Source: Thermohalobaculum sp965247385
GTDB taxonomy: Bacteria; Pseudomonadota; Alphaproteobacteria; Rhodobacterales; Rhodobacteraceae
DNA: 64,000 bases
NCBI GenBank assembly: GCA_965247385.1
Contig: CBDFHG010000007.1
Span: 1,054,001 to 1,118,000, forward strand
Direction: 5' to 3'
Below the pieces are notes generated by a model that saw only the letters and a list, made by a program, of their open reading frames with translations, had not been told where the DNA came from and ran no database searches. This document shows positions 36,189-44,740 of the stretch, in pieces; the first letter of the stretch is position 1; the number at the start of each line of letters is the position of its first letter. The position numbers were made by a program, and so were the translations under genes.

Positions 36189-36547
36189 GCGCTCAGACCT
36201 CGCGCCAACAGCACCACCATGTCCGGATCAAAGGCACCGCTGAGCGTCAGACGATGGCCCGATGCAAGGGCAATCTCGATCCGACCGTCGCTGACAGGGC
36301 TGATCGGCTCCGGCGCGGCGGTGATCGCAGTCGACATCACCTCGACAGGCAGGAAAAACACCCCATCACCACCTGGCCCAAACCGCGGATCACGACGCCA
36401 CGCGAACACCATGGTCGCGCTCAGCCCGTGATGGCGCGCCACCGACGCAACCGAAGCCCCAGGCTCAAGCGCCTCGGCCACAACACGGCGCTTGAACGCA
36501 TTCGAGTAGCTCCGCCGATTGCCTCTACGATGATCCATCAAGTTCAA
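36185..36547 (-). CDS. tnpA: IS66 accessory protein TnpA
   Basis: A 120-residue protein with a helix-turn-helix: RRSYSNAFKRRVVAEALEPG, ASVASVARHHGLSATMVFAW, RRDPRFG. The C-terminal part GRIEIALASGHRLTLSGAFD is typical of IS66 OrfA. It overlaps tnpB by 4 bases. It looks intact. Confidence 0.92.
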   Translation of the reverse strand: MNLMDHRRGNRRSYSNAFKRRVVAEALEPGASVASVARHHGLSATMVFAWRRDPRFGPGGDGVFFLPVEVMSTAITAAPEPISPVSDGRIEIALASGHRLTLSGAFDPDMVVLLARGLSA

Positions 36548-36754
36548 GTGTCCTCGTAATTCAAACGGACATTATCGCCCGCGATCACGCGAAGACTCGC
36601 ACGCCAATCACAAACCCTTCAAGGGCGGGGAGACCGGACGGTTACGCTCGGATCGTCCTCATCGTCCCGGAGGATGGCGAAACCGCCTGCGCCGCGTTAT
36701 GTTTCGTCGTGGGGTGAACCCCGGTCAATGACGCCTTTTTCAACGGGCTGCTAG

Positions 36755-37326
36755 AACCCCATCTTTCGATTCACCTATCGGGTGAGCCGTATCAACACCC
36801 CAAGTCCGCCTATAACGTAATGATTCTTATGCCAGAATCACGCTCCGGTGTCACTAAATCATGAGTTCATTTGGGAAATTCGGGCTAATACGCTTTCGTG
36901 GTCAATCTGCCGCAAAATTGTTCGATCCAGCCCCGGCACTGCTTCACCGGCGTCAGTCGTCTTGGCGAAAAACCATCTGTATAATTGAGCAATGTCAAAT
37001 ACATCGAGATCACGGGCCTTTCGCTTAATGGTTCTGGCAACGTTGCCTTGAACGCATAATCTAATTGGGAGTTCACTATTTTGGAAGTGTAACGATGCAG
37101 AATCCGGATTGCCTTTGGGTCCTGGGGCCGGAGTTCGGTAACGGGCAGAAGCCGGCTGGAATACGCTGGCACTGGAACCGGGTGATCTGCCGCCCTTTGA
37201 AGAGCGCTTCGCCATGATGCGTGATACGGAGGCAACAGCAATTTTGACGGGACGGTTTTCCGCAGAACCGCCGCCTCTCATGAGGCCATAAGGTCAATTC
37301 TGTTTGGTGCCGACAGGGATACGGCG
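36755..37326. other. Unassigned stretch with coding-like debris
   Basis: About 570 bp between the IS1182/IS66 element and the autotransporter. On the plus strand the frame before 37292 reads DLPPFEERFAMMRDTEATAI, LTGRFSAEPPPLMRP and a stop, which looks like the end of a real protein with no recognised family. On the minus strand 36859-37050 ends TILRQIDHESVLARISQMNS, also coding-like. Neither has a credible start, so this is probably decayed sequence. Confidence 0.4.
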
Positions 37327-40300
37327 CTAAAAGCGGACTTCGCCTTTCAGCATGATCGCGTGATCGGCGGCACCGTCGCTACTCTCGTGGCGCTCGCCGG
37401 TCAAATCCAGCTCAAACAACGCGCCAAGTTCCCATTCCATCCCCAGGCGATAATTTCTGGCAGAGTCGCCGAAGGTCAGCTCGCTGTAGGGGGTCAGCAG
37501 ACCGCGCCCGCCGAACGCGGGCAGCCCGTAGCCAAGGCGCAGGTCCATGCGCGCGCCGTAATCCCGGTCGCCGTCAATCTTGTCGTGCACGCCCTGTTGC
37601 CACAATCTTTGGGTGCCGCTGACGGTCTTGCCGTAGCCGGGACTCAGGTTGAACGACAGCCCGCGCCCGTTTCCTCGCTCCAGGCGAATCAGGCCATTAA
37701 CGCCCCATTCCCCATAGCTGTCCCGTCCCACCAGGGTGCGCGCCCGGCCTTCCAGGGTCAGGCCCATGACCGGATTGCTGTAGCGCACGCCGCCACCCAG
37801 TTCGGCCCCGAAACCGGTCTCGCCGTCGCCGCCGTCATGCCGCACCCCGACCTCCAGGCTCGGCTCCAGCTGCGCCCCGTCTGCCAGCGTGTGCGTCCGG
37901 CTCCCTTCCAGGATCATCCGCACCCGCCGCGCGTCCACCGTCAGCCCCGCCATCTCATCGCTACCCTCCACTTCCATCTCCGTCAGCAAAGCGTCGCCCT
38001 TGAGCCGGAGCGTGGTCGCGCCCACCTTCAACAACCGGCCGAGGCCGCCCACGGCCACGGTGCGCATCTCGACATCGCTCGACGCTTGCTGCGCCTCATT
38101 GGCGATCTCCAGATCGCCCCAGCCGTAGCCCACGGTGGCCCACAGATCCAGCTTCCCCGAAAGCGCGCTCCAGCCCACATAGGGATGGAAGCTGGTGAGG
38201 TCCAACTCATAATCACCGCTACGACCGGGGTCGCTGTAGTCCAGATCGACCCGACTCCAGGACACCGCCAGGCCGACCAGCAGGTCGTCGCGCAGGCGGG
38301 CGTCCGCGCCCAGATGGGCGCTGAACAGGTCGCCGTCCCAGTCCACCGCCCCGCCGGAACCGTCGAGGTTGCTGTAGTCGCCAGCGCCCCAGAAGGCGAC
38401 CGAAGACAGACCGGGCGCGCCCGCCGCGGCGCGCGCATTCAGCGGCAAGACAAAGTCGCCGCCGCCGAGCAGATCTTTCAGGCTGAGCGTGCCGTCAGCC
38501 ATAGCTTGCCCGTGGCTGGCGAGCGCGCCGGCCACGCCGGCCACGGTGGTCTGGCCGCCGAGATTGAAACTGCCCGCGCTATCGGTGCCGCCGTCAGCGC
38601 GAGCTTGTGTCACGCGCCGCGCAATCGCGCCCACCGTGTGGCCGGCGATGGCGCGGGCCACTTCCGGCAGAATCGTGCGGTTGAGGTCGGCAAACCGTGG
38701 CAAGGCCACGGTGACGGTGAAGGTCTGGCTGGCCCTGGCGCCATTGGCGTCGGTCACCGTGTAGGTCAGTTCGGTGCTCGCCAGCGCAGTCGGTGTGCCC
38801 GTGAGCCTGCGGGGGGCCGTATCGAAGCTCAGACCCGTCGGCAGGGCGCCGTCCGCCGGCCCGGTCAGGGTGTAGCTCAGGGTGCCGCTGCCGCCGGTCG
38901 CTTTCGGCAACTCCAGTTCGGTGATCATCGTGCCCGCGGTATAGCTCTGGTCGTCCGGCGCGGTCAGCGCCAGGGCGGCGGTGGCACTGCCGATCGCGCT
39001 CGCCGCGGTCGCGGGGCCCATATTCGGGGTGGTCGCGGTGTCCATCACGCTGTCGGCGGCAAGGGTCAGGGTGAAGGCTGTCGCTCGCGGGGTGATGCTG
39101 ATGGTGTAGGTGGTGCTGGGGACGCTGGCCGAGGTCACACTATTCACCACGAGGTCGCCGGACGCCACAATGTTGCTGGAAACGGAGAAATCATCCACCG
39201 CCAAACCGGTTACCGCCTCGGAGAAGGTAATGACGTAATCCTGCGCCGTGCCAATCACACCTTCGGCAATATCGGCGAAGGTCTCCACCGTCGGCAGAGT
39301 GGTATCTGGCTCGCTCACGGTGATGGTTACCGTGTCGGTGGGCATGCTTCTCAGCGGGGGAGTGCCAGTATCGGTGACGGTCAAGTCGAAGAGATAAATC
39401 CCTGCCTTGGCAGGCGTGAAGGTCGGGCTAACAACGCGTTCATTGCTCAATACGGCATCCGGGCCATCTAACTGCGACCAGAAATAAATCAGATCATCCT
39501 TGGCGGTTTCCATGTCGCTGCTGCCGTTGCCGTCCAGGGTTACTGAACTGCCGACAACCACATCTTGATTGGGTCCCGCATGGGAAGTCGGCGCGCTGTT
39601 GGCTAAGGGTGCCGCGGCCACGGTGACGGTGCGGGTCGCCGCGCTGGCAACTTTTTTACCGCCACCTTCGCCGTCGGTGTAAGTGGCGACCACTCGAATA
39701 ATCCTGCCGACATCACCAACTCCCGGCTCGTAGGTCGCACCGGTGGCACCGCTGATGTCGGGCCAGGCGGCATCGTCGACGGCGGCGGCGGCGTCGGTGC
39801 CGTCCACCGCGCTTTGCCATTGATGCGTAATGCTGGAAACAGGCGTTCCATCAGCCGGAGAATCCTCGTCAGTCACCGTGCCGGCGGTTAGCGTCACGCC
39901 AACCTGCGCGTCGCCGGTAATGGCAATGGCACCCGGTTCATCCACGTTGGTAACCGTTATCGTTACCGCCAGCGCGTCGCTGGTCTCGGACGCGCTCACG
40001 ATGGCGGTTACGGTGATTTCATACCTGTTGTCGGTGTTGGCATCCGCCGGTGCCTCAAAGTTTGGCAGTACCGCGAAGGTCAAGGCGCCGCTGTTGTCAA
40101 GCGTGAAGTCTCCCATATCGGTTCCGCCGAGGGTGAAGCCGGCAATGGTTCTGTCGCCAGTCGCGGTCGCAATGAACGTCACCACAATGCCCGTGGCATT
40201 TTCGGCAAACTCTACCGGTGGTGCTGGTGCAACCACAACCGGTTTGGTCGGCATCGGTTCGGTGGCGGTGCCAGTTGCGCTCGCTTCTGCCACGGGACCG

Positions 40301-41517
40301 GTGTTGCCGGCGACATCGGCCACGCTGTTGGCGGCAAGGGTCAGGGTGAAGACTGTCGCTTGCGGGGTGATGCTGATGGTGTAGGTGGTGCTGGGGCCGC
40401 TGGCCGGGGTCACACTATTCACCACGAGGTCGCCGGACGCCACAATGTTGGTGGAAACGGAGAAATCATCCACCGCCAAACCGGTTACCGCCTCGGAGAA
40501 GGTAATGTCGTAATCCTGCGGCGTGTCAATCACACCTTCGGCAATGGTGCCGAGGGTCACCGTCGGCGGAGTGGTGTCCGCGGGAGGTACTCCGTCAGAC
40601 GTTATCTGCGCTGAATGATCACCAACAGGGCTACCCTCGGCAAAACCACGTACACCAATTGCATCAGCATTATTTGCTGTGTCAAAAGGTGAATCAGTAG
40701 TGGCAAAAGTATGTGGACTAGTGACAAGATCAATAATTATCTCATCATTCTCACCTGTTGTAATTGCATAAATAGTAAAATTGACACCAGGTATATTATC
40801 CCAGGATACTTCGATGGAATTATCAGGTAGTCTTGCAACTGTTACAGTTGGTGTAGCAAGAGTGGTTGCATCAACCTCGTTAGAATCTTCACTTGTCCCG
40901 GCAGAATTTGTTGCTGTAACGACATACTTGTACGGTGTCTCAGGAGTCAGGCCAGTATCAGTGGCAGTCAATTCACTGGTTGTTGTTGCCACTGCTACAT
41001 CAGCACCGCCAACAACAACTCTGGTCAGGGTATAACTTTCGGCATTTGTCACTGCACCCCATGAGAGTGCTATGCTGTTATGAGTAGTTGTTTCTGCAGA
41101 AAGTACAGGTGGTTCAGGCGTGGTCGCGGCCACGGCCGCGGCCACGGTGATGATTACCTGGTCGGTGGGTGTGCTTCCCAGCGCGGGAGTGCCAGTATCG
41201 GTGACGGTCAAGTCGAAGGTATAAATCCCTGCCTTGGGAGGCGTGAAGGTCGGGCGAACAACGCGGTCATTGCTCAATACGACATCCGGGCCATCTGACT
41301 GCGACCAGAAATAAATCAGATCATCCTTGGCGGTTTCCATGTCGCTGCTGCCGGTGCCGTCCAGGGTTACTGGACTGCCGACAACCTCATCAGGTTGATC
41401 GGGTCCCGCATCGGAAGTCGGCGCGGTGTTGGGTACGGGTGCCTGCGCATGGGCGGTGCCCATTGATGCCATCATCGCTACCAGCAGGAGGGCGGCGAGG
41501 CGAAGGGCCGCCGGCAT
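37327..41517 (-). CDS. Large autotransporter-like surface protein with PKD/Ig/cadherin modules
   Basis: Annotated from ATG 41517, which opens a signal peptide (MPAALRLAALLLVAMMASMG, cleavage near AHA-QAP); 1396 residues. In order: a PKD-like domain (DLIYFWSQSDGPDVVLSNDR), a fibronectin III domain (SIALSWGAVTNAESYTL), an Ig-like repeat (FSEAVTGLAVDDFSVSTNIV), a cadherin-like domain, a second PKD-like copy, a second Ig-like copy, a He_PIG domain (LPTGLSFDTAPRRLTGTPTA), and a C-terminal barrel of about 350 residues (VAFWGAGDYSNLDGSGGAVD, HPYVGWSALSGKLDLWATVG) ending in GEVRF, a terminal-Phe outer-membrane signal. It probably functions as an adhesin. The frame also extends upstream through a 28-base C-tract to 41634; a better leader start at 41690 is one frame off. 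Confidence 0.85.
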   Translation of the reverse strand: MPAALRLAALLLVAMMASMGTAHAQAPVPNTAPTSDAGPDQPDEVVGSPVTLDGTGSSDMETAKDDLIYFWSQSDGPDVVLSNDRVVRPTFTPPKAGIYTFDLTVTDTGTPALGSTPTDQVIITVAAAVAATTPEPPVLSAETTTHNSIALSWGAVTNAESYTLTRVVVGGADVAVATTTSELTATDTGLTPETPYKYVVTATNSAGTSEDSNEVDATTLATPTVTVARLPDNSIEVSWDNIPGVNFTIYAITTGENDEIIIDLVTSPHTFATTDSPFDTANNADAIGVRGFAEGSPVGDHSAQITSDGVPPADTTPPTVTLGTIAEGVIDTPQDYDITFSEAVTGLAVDDFSVSTNIVASGDLVVNSVTPASGPSTTYTISITPQATVFTLTLAANSVADVAGNTGPVAEASATGTATEPMPTKPVVVAPAPPVEFAENATGIVVTFIATATGDRTIAGFTLGGTDMGDFTLDNSGALTFAVLPNFEAPADANTDNRYEITVTAIVSASETSDALAVTITVTNVDEPGAIAITGDAQVGVTLTAGTVTDEDSPADGTPVSSITHQWQSAVDGTDAAAAVDDAAWPDISGATGATYEPGVGDVGRIIRVVATYTDGEGGGKKVASAATRTVTVAAAPLANSAPTSHAGPNQDVVVGSSVTLDGNGSSDMETAKDDLIYFWSQLDGPDAVLSNERVVSPTFTPAKAGIYLFDLTVTDTGTPPLRSMPTDTVTITVSEPDTTLPTVETFADIAEGVIGTAQDYVITFSEAVTGLAVDDFSVSSNIVASGDLVVNSVTSASVPSTTYTISITPRATAFTLTLAADSVMDTATTPNMGPATAASAIGSATAALALTAPDDQSYTAGTMITELELPKATGGSGTLSYTLTGPADGALPTGLSFDTAPRRLTGTPTALASTELTYTVTDANGARASQTFTVTVALPRFADLNRTILPEVARAIAGHTVGAIARRVTQARADGGTDSAGSFNLGGQTTVAGVAGALASHGQAMADGTLSLKDLLGGGDFVLPLNARAAAGAPGLSSVAFWGAGDYSNLDGSGGAVDWDGDLFSAHLGADARLRDDLLVGLAVSWSRVDLDYSDPGRSGDYELDLTSFHPYVGWSALSGKLDLWATVGYGWGDLEIANEAQQASSDVEMRTVAVGGLGRLLKVGATTLRLKGDALLTEMEVEGSDEMAGLTVDARRVRMILEGSRTHTLADGAQLEPSLEVGVRHDGGDGETGFGAELGGGVRYSNPVMGLTLEGRARTLVGRDSYGEWGVNGLIRLERGNGRGLSFNLSPGYGKTVSGTQRLWQQGVHDKIDGDRDYGARMDLRLGYGLPAFGGRGLLTPYSELTFGDSARNYRLGMEWELGALFELDLTGERHESSDGAADHAIMLKGEVRF
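39046..39270 (-). repeat. Internal repeat unit A1 of the surface protein gene
   Basis: This 225-bp segment encodes one Ig-like module and is nearly identical (about 94% by eye) to 40321-40545 in the same gene and orientation. Such long, little-diverged direct repeats can recombine and change module number. Confidence 0.8.
40321..40545 (-). repeat. Internal repeat unit A2 of the surface protein gene
   Basis: The partner of 39046-39270. Differences are scattered single bases. A second repeat pair in the same gene, encoding the PKD-like module, lies at about 39361-39600 and 41189-41434. Confidence 0.8.
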
Positions 41518-41690
41518 CACGCCACGCCTTCCGCCCGGCGGGCCTGGCTGGGGCTGGAGTGAAGCCCGGATAAACCTGGGGGGGGGGGGGGGGGGGGGGG
41601 GGGGGCAAAACTGCGCCGCACCGGGACGCTGCACCGGGACGCTGCGCTAAACTTGTGGCTCCGCGCTGAACGCAGGTCATTCTTGTTCAT
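41517..41690 (-). CDS. Leader frame upstream of the surface protein, spanning the poly-C tract
   Basis: From ATG 41690 (AGGGGG eight bases upstream) a 57-codon frame reads MNKNDLRSARSHKFSAASRC, then SVPVRRSFA, nine prolines, and LSGLHSSPSQARRAEGVA. Its TGA overlaps the ATG of the surface protein at 41517 (TGATG). With the present tract length it is one frame off; changing the tract by one base (or 3n+1) would fuse it to the signal peptide and passenger. It may be a phase-variable N-terminal extension or a coupling leader. Confidence 0.45.
   Translation of the reverse strand: MNKNDLRSARSHKFSAASRCSVPVRRSFAPPPPPPPPPGLSGLHSSPSQARRAEGVA
41578..41605. repeat. 28-base homopolymer (G on +, C in the coding direction)
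   Basis: Twenty-eight consecutive G's on the + strand, 61-88 bases before the surface-protein ATG at 41517 in its direction of transcription. Homopolymers this long are very unstable in replication and are hard to sequence, so the exact count is uncertain. Confidence 0.9.
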
Positions 41691-41780
41691 GAAAACGCCC
41701 CCTAGGCTGCTGGATAAGTGGGTCCATTGCAAGTGTCTCGAATCTGATAACCCGGTTCGGAACCTGAATGCAAGTGTAGC

Positions 41781-43627
41781 CCAGGATTCCCGAACTAAAT
41801 CCCTGACGCGCCTCGGCAGGGGCGGCGATGGGTGCCGTTGTGGGGTTTTCGCCCCGCGCCCGGGCACCACTCCCGCGGATTTCGCGCTCGAGGAGATATT
41901 CTCAAGGTGGCCACGCGTCTTGCGGGTCCCGCGCCTGTCCGTTGGCCAAGCGAAGCCCTGGCCGGGAGCCGGCATCGCACTTCAGCAAGGATATCGTGGC
42001 AGGCCGGAGCCGTCAGGTCGGGCCGCGCGCCAGGGCCAGGATCTTCCGCCTGGCGCTCAGCACCAGATCGAGCCCCGCTTCGCTCCCCAAACGGATGATC
42101 AGCCGCCGCGCATGACGGATCACCCGGCCAGGCAGGGCGATCAGAGCCAGGCGCAAGGCCTTCATCCGCCGTGCCACCCAGGCCGGTCCCAGAACCAGTT
42201 GCTTCATCACCGCGTTCAAATTATGCGCCAGCACCATGATCGCCCACCAGGCCGCATTGGCTCCGAACAGACCCGAGGGCAGGGTGCCGCCAGCCAGGTC
42301 GTGCTTCATCACCGCGTGGACTTCCTCGCTCTTGCCACAGCGCTCCCGGGACCACCAGATCACCTCATCGCCCGGCAGATCACGGTTGGTGACCAGGGCG
42401 AACAGCTTGCTGCGCCCCTTCGAGGCAAACTCCGCGGTCGGGAACGGCAACTGATCCCCATCGCCAAGCTCCAACTGTTCCAGCGGCTCCCGGATCGCCA
42501 GGAAGCGGTAATCCGCCCGCGTCTTGCTCTCGCCCGCCCAACTCGGTACATGGCAGACCTCCGCCCACTCCTGGCCGGTCTCCTGACGTTGCCCGTCGAA
42601 AACACGATCCAGCGGCTGCCACTCAGCCTCCGGCACGGCCAGGGCAGCACGCCGGAATTCCGCCGTCACGTTGGCGCCGACGGCGAACTCGATCACCCCG
42701 AAAACCTTGTCCCGGCCCTCGCCACAATAGAGCAGTAGATCCTTCTGATAACCCGCCGTGTCCGAGCGCAGATAGACCTTGTCCACGCCCCCAGGCAGCG
42801 CCGCCAGCGAGGCCTGCAACACCCGCAACTGCTGATAGCCGGCCGGCACATTGCCGTCGCGGAACTCGGAATGCACGATCACCTGCTGTTCCGCCCACCA
42901 GGTGTTCAACGGCTGATAGGCCTTGAACTTCTTGTAGCAGTATTCCGCCTGGCGCTTGTGGCTCTGCACCAGCGTCGCGTCCATGTCCAGCGTCGCCGAG
43001 CCCTGCCTGCGATGGTGCTGCAGAAATGACACCAGCGCCTGATTGACACGCCGCAGACCAGGCAGACCCGCCGACGGGCGCGGGATGAAGGCACGCCCGG
43101 CCTCCCGCAGCTCTTCCTGGCCTGCGTCGTGGAAGCGTTCCAACCAGCCCGACAGAGCCGACGGCGAAGGCACGCTGCGCCCGCGACCGCGCCGAAACCG
43201 GCTCTTCAGTTGCCGACGTTCCCGGCGCACCAACAGCCGCCGCTCAACCGCATCCATGGTCGCGGCAAAGCCGGCGTCCGCCTCCAGGCGTTCCAGGTCC
43301 TCGACCCGATCACCCCCGCACAGATTGAGTGCGATCACCGCGATGATCATCTGCACATCCAGCCAGCCCTGCCGCCCCGCCACCCGCACCTCGCGCCGCA
43401 CCGCAGCCGCCAGTCCCGATGCCTCAATCAAATCAAGCTAAACACCAATTCCGGCAAAACCCGTCAGATCGCTGCTGCCCGGCGCGCTTTCGTACTCGAA
43501 AGGAAGAACGCCCTGTGCCATGTTATTTTCACCCCGTTGGTGATTGAGTTATTCATAAAACCCATCATGAATCCCTTTGGATTCAAAGACAACGGGGAAT
43601 TTCAACTTTTTTGATCCAGAATCAGGG
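41781..43627. mobile_element. IS1380-family insertion sequence
   Basis: The element carries an intact IS1380 transposase on the minus strand. Candidate ends: left CCAGGATTCCCGAACTAAA, and the right end read inward CCCTGATTCTGGATCAAAA (13 of 19 agree). TAGC lies on both sides (41777-41780 and 43628-43631), a 4-bp duplication as expected for the family. It lies 91 bp upstream of the leader ATG of the surface-protein gene, so it may separate that gene from its native promoter. Confidence 0.72.
42013..43431 (-). CDS. IS1380 family transposase
   Basis: A 472-residue DDE transposase. Recognised by DVQMIIAVIALNLCGGDRVE, ATLDMDATLVQSHKRQAEYC (first Asp), YQPLNTWWAEQQVIVHSEFR, VYLRSDTAGYQKDLLLYC (second Asp) and CGKSEEVHAVMKHDLAGGTL (Glu), plus NAAWWAIMVLAHNLNAVMKQ. 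The length is normal and the frame is intact, so the element is potentially active. Confidence 0.92.
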   Translation of the reverse strand: MIEASGLAAAVRREVRVAGRQGWLDVQMIIAVIALNLCGGDRVEDLERLEADAGFAATMDAVERRLLVRRERRQLKSRFRRGRGRSVPSPSALSGWLERFHDAGQEELREAGRAFIPRPSAGLPGLRRVNQALVSFLQHHRRQGSATLDMDATLVQSHKRQAEYCYKKFKAYQPLNTWWAEQQVIVHSEFRDGNVPAGYQQLRVLQASLAALPGGVDKVYLRSDTAGYQKDLLLYCGEGRDKVFGVIEFAVGANVTAEFRRAALAVPEAEWQPLDRVFDGQRQETGQEWAEVCHVPSWAGESKTRADYRFLAIREPLEQLELGDGDQLPFPTAEFASKGRSKLFALVTNRDLPGDEVIWWSRERCGKSEEVHAVMKHDLAGGTLPSGLFGANAAWWAIMVLAHNLNAVMKQLVLGPAWVARRMKALRLALIALPGRVIRHARRLIIRLGSEAGLDLVLSARRKILALARGPT

Positions 43628-43661
43628 TAGCAGCAATTCTCCAGCAATTCTCATTATGGCG

Positions 43662-43669
43662 TTACAAAG
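43662..43669. repeat. 8-bp target duplication TTACAAAG, left copy
   Basis: TTACAAAG here and at 45056-45063 bracket the first IS1595-like element exactly. Confidence 0.9.
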
Positions 43670-43756
43670 GGGGATTATGTAGGAGAGTGCTGAAATGGGG
43701 GTTGACATTAGTCGGCACTCTCATGTATTATGTTTGTATTCCAGGAGGATATGGAT

Positions 43757-44740
43757 ATGGTGAAGCACAGATCGGCGGGCAAGAGCGACCGCCAGGGCAT
43801 CAGCCTCGTAGAACTGTTCAAGCGTTGGCCGACCGATGAGGCGGCCGAGGCGTGGTTCATCGCCCGCCGCTGGCCCGAGGGTATCCACTGCCCGCACTGC
43901 GGCTCTCTGAATGTGCAGACTGGCGCCAAGCACAAGACCATGCCCTATCGTTGCCGGGAGAAGGAGTGCGCGAAGCGGTTTTCCGCGAAGACGGGCACGG
44001 TGATGGAAGGCTCGAAGCTGGGCTTCCAGGTCTGGATGATCGCCACCTACTTGCTCTCGACGAGCCTGAAAGGGGTCTCCGGCATGAAGCTCCATCGGGA
44101 TTTGAACATCAACCAGCGCAGCGCATGGTTCCTCGCGCACCGGCTTCGGGTTGCCTTGACCGAACGGCAGGGCGCGTTCGCGGGGCCGCTCGAAGCCGAC
44201 GAAACCTGCATGGGCGGGCGCCGGGCCAACATGCCCAAGGCGAAGCGGAAAGAACTGACGGGCCGGGGCGCTGTAGGGAAGACGGCAGTTGCGGGTGTGA
44301 AGGATCGCGCGACAAATCGCGTCGCGGCGCAAGTTGTTCCTTCCACTGACGCCCGGACTCTGCAAGGCTTCGTCCGTGACCATGCCGGGGAGGACGCCGT
44401 GATCTACACGGATGAGCATGGTGCCTATGCCGGACTCGGCGCGGAGTTCGAGCACGAAGCCGTCAATCACTCGGTTGGCGAGTATGTGCGCGGCATGGCC
44501 CATACGCAGGGCATCGAGTCCTTCCGGGCGGTGCTCAAGCGGGCGCACAAGGGAACATTCCACAAGTTCTCGCCGAAGCATCTTGACCTGTATGTGCAAG
44601 AGTTCGCGGGCCGCCACAATGCCCGCGACCGGGACACCATCGACATCATGGCGACCTTCGCCGCTGGCGCGGCTGGCAAGCGCCTGCGCTACCGTGAACT
44701 GATTGCAAACAACGGCCTGCCGTCTGGGGCGCGGTCGTGA
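43757..44740 (+). CDS. IS1595 family transposase (ISXO2-like)
   Basis: A 327-residue protein. The N-terminal zinc ribbon reads CPHCGSLNVQTGAKHKTMPY, then CREKECAKRFSAKTGT. The DDE/ISXO2 domain reads FAGPLEADETCMGGRRANMP, AVAGVKDRATNRVAAQVVPS, AVIYTDEHGAYAGLGAEFEH and HTQGIESFRAVLKRAHKGTF. The start at 43757 is 8 bases after AGGAGG; ATG 43751 is too close to it. The TGA at 44738-44740 overlaps the start of the passenger ORF (ATG... GTGA region), so both are probably co-translated. Intact. Confidence 0.93.
   Translation: MVKHRSAGKSDRQGISLVELFKRWPTDEAAEAWFIARRWPEGIHCPHCGSLNVQTGAKHKTMPYRCREKECAKRFSAKTGTVMEGSKLGFQVWMIATYLLSTSLKGVSGMKLHRDLNINQRSAWFLAHRLRVALTERQGAFAGPLEADETCMGGRRANMPKAKRKELTGRGAVGKTAVAGVKDRATNRVAAQVVPSTDARTLQGFVRDHAGEDAVIYTDEHGAYAGLGAEFEHEAVNHSVGEYVRGMAHTQGIESFRAVLKRAHKGTFHKFSPKHLDLYVQEFAGRHNARDRDTIDIMATFAAGAAGKRLRYRELIANNGLPSGARS

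Larger units (their letters stand above)
34212..36645. mobile_element. IS66-family insertion sequence (complete, nested)
   Basis: A 2434-bp element. The left end is GTAAGCGTCCGGTCTC, and the reverse complement of the right end is GTAACCGTCCGGTCTC. An 8-bp duplication, GCTCGGAT, flanks it at 34204-34211 and 36646-36653, the usual size for IS66. Three genes, tnpA-tnpB-tnpC, run on the minus strand. It lies inside IS1182-like copy 2. Confidence 0.95.
33076..36750. mobile_element. IS1182-like insertion sequence, copy 2, carrying an IS66 insertion
   Basis: The outer ends match copy 1: CAGCCCGTTGACGAAGTC at the left, and at the right TTTTTCAACGGGCTG. CTAG flanks both sides (33072-33075 and 36751-36754), a 4-bp target duplication. 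Without IS66 and its duplication the element is about 1.23 kb, shorter than copy 1 because about 240 bp are missing inside the transposase gene between two GCTG repeats. The last 97 bp (36654-36750) correspond to the end of copy 1. Confidence 0.9.

Noticed and set aside
36859..37281. 140-codon minus-strand ORF upstream of the surface-protein gene
   Set aside because: Only its last third looks coding-like; no start, ribosome site or family could be supported, so it is recorded as unassigned debris.
37360..39471. 703-codon ORF on the plus strand
   Set aside because: Antisense to the barrel part of the surface protein; low-complexity Gln/Ala/Arg composition typical of a shadow frame.
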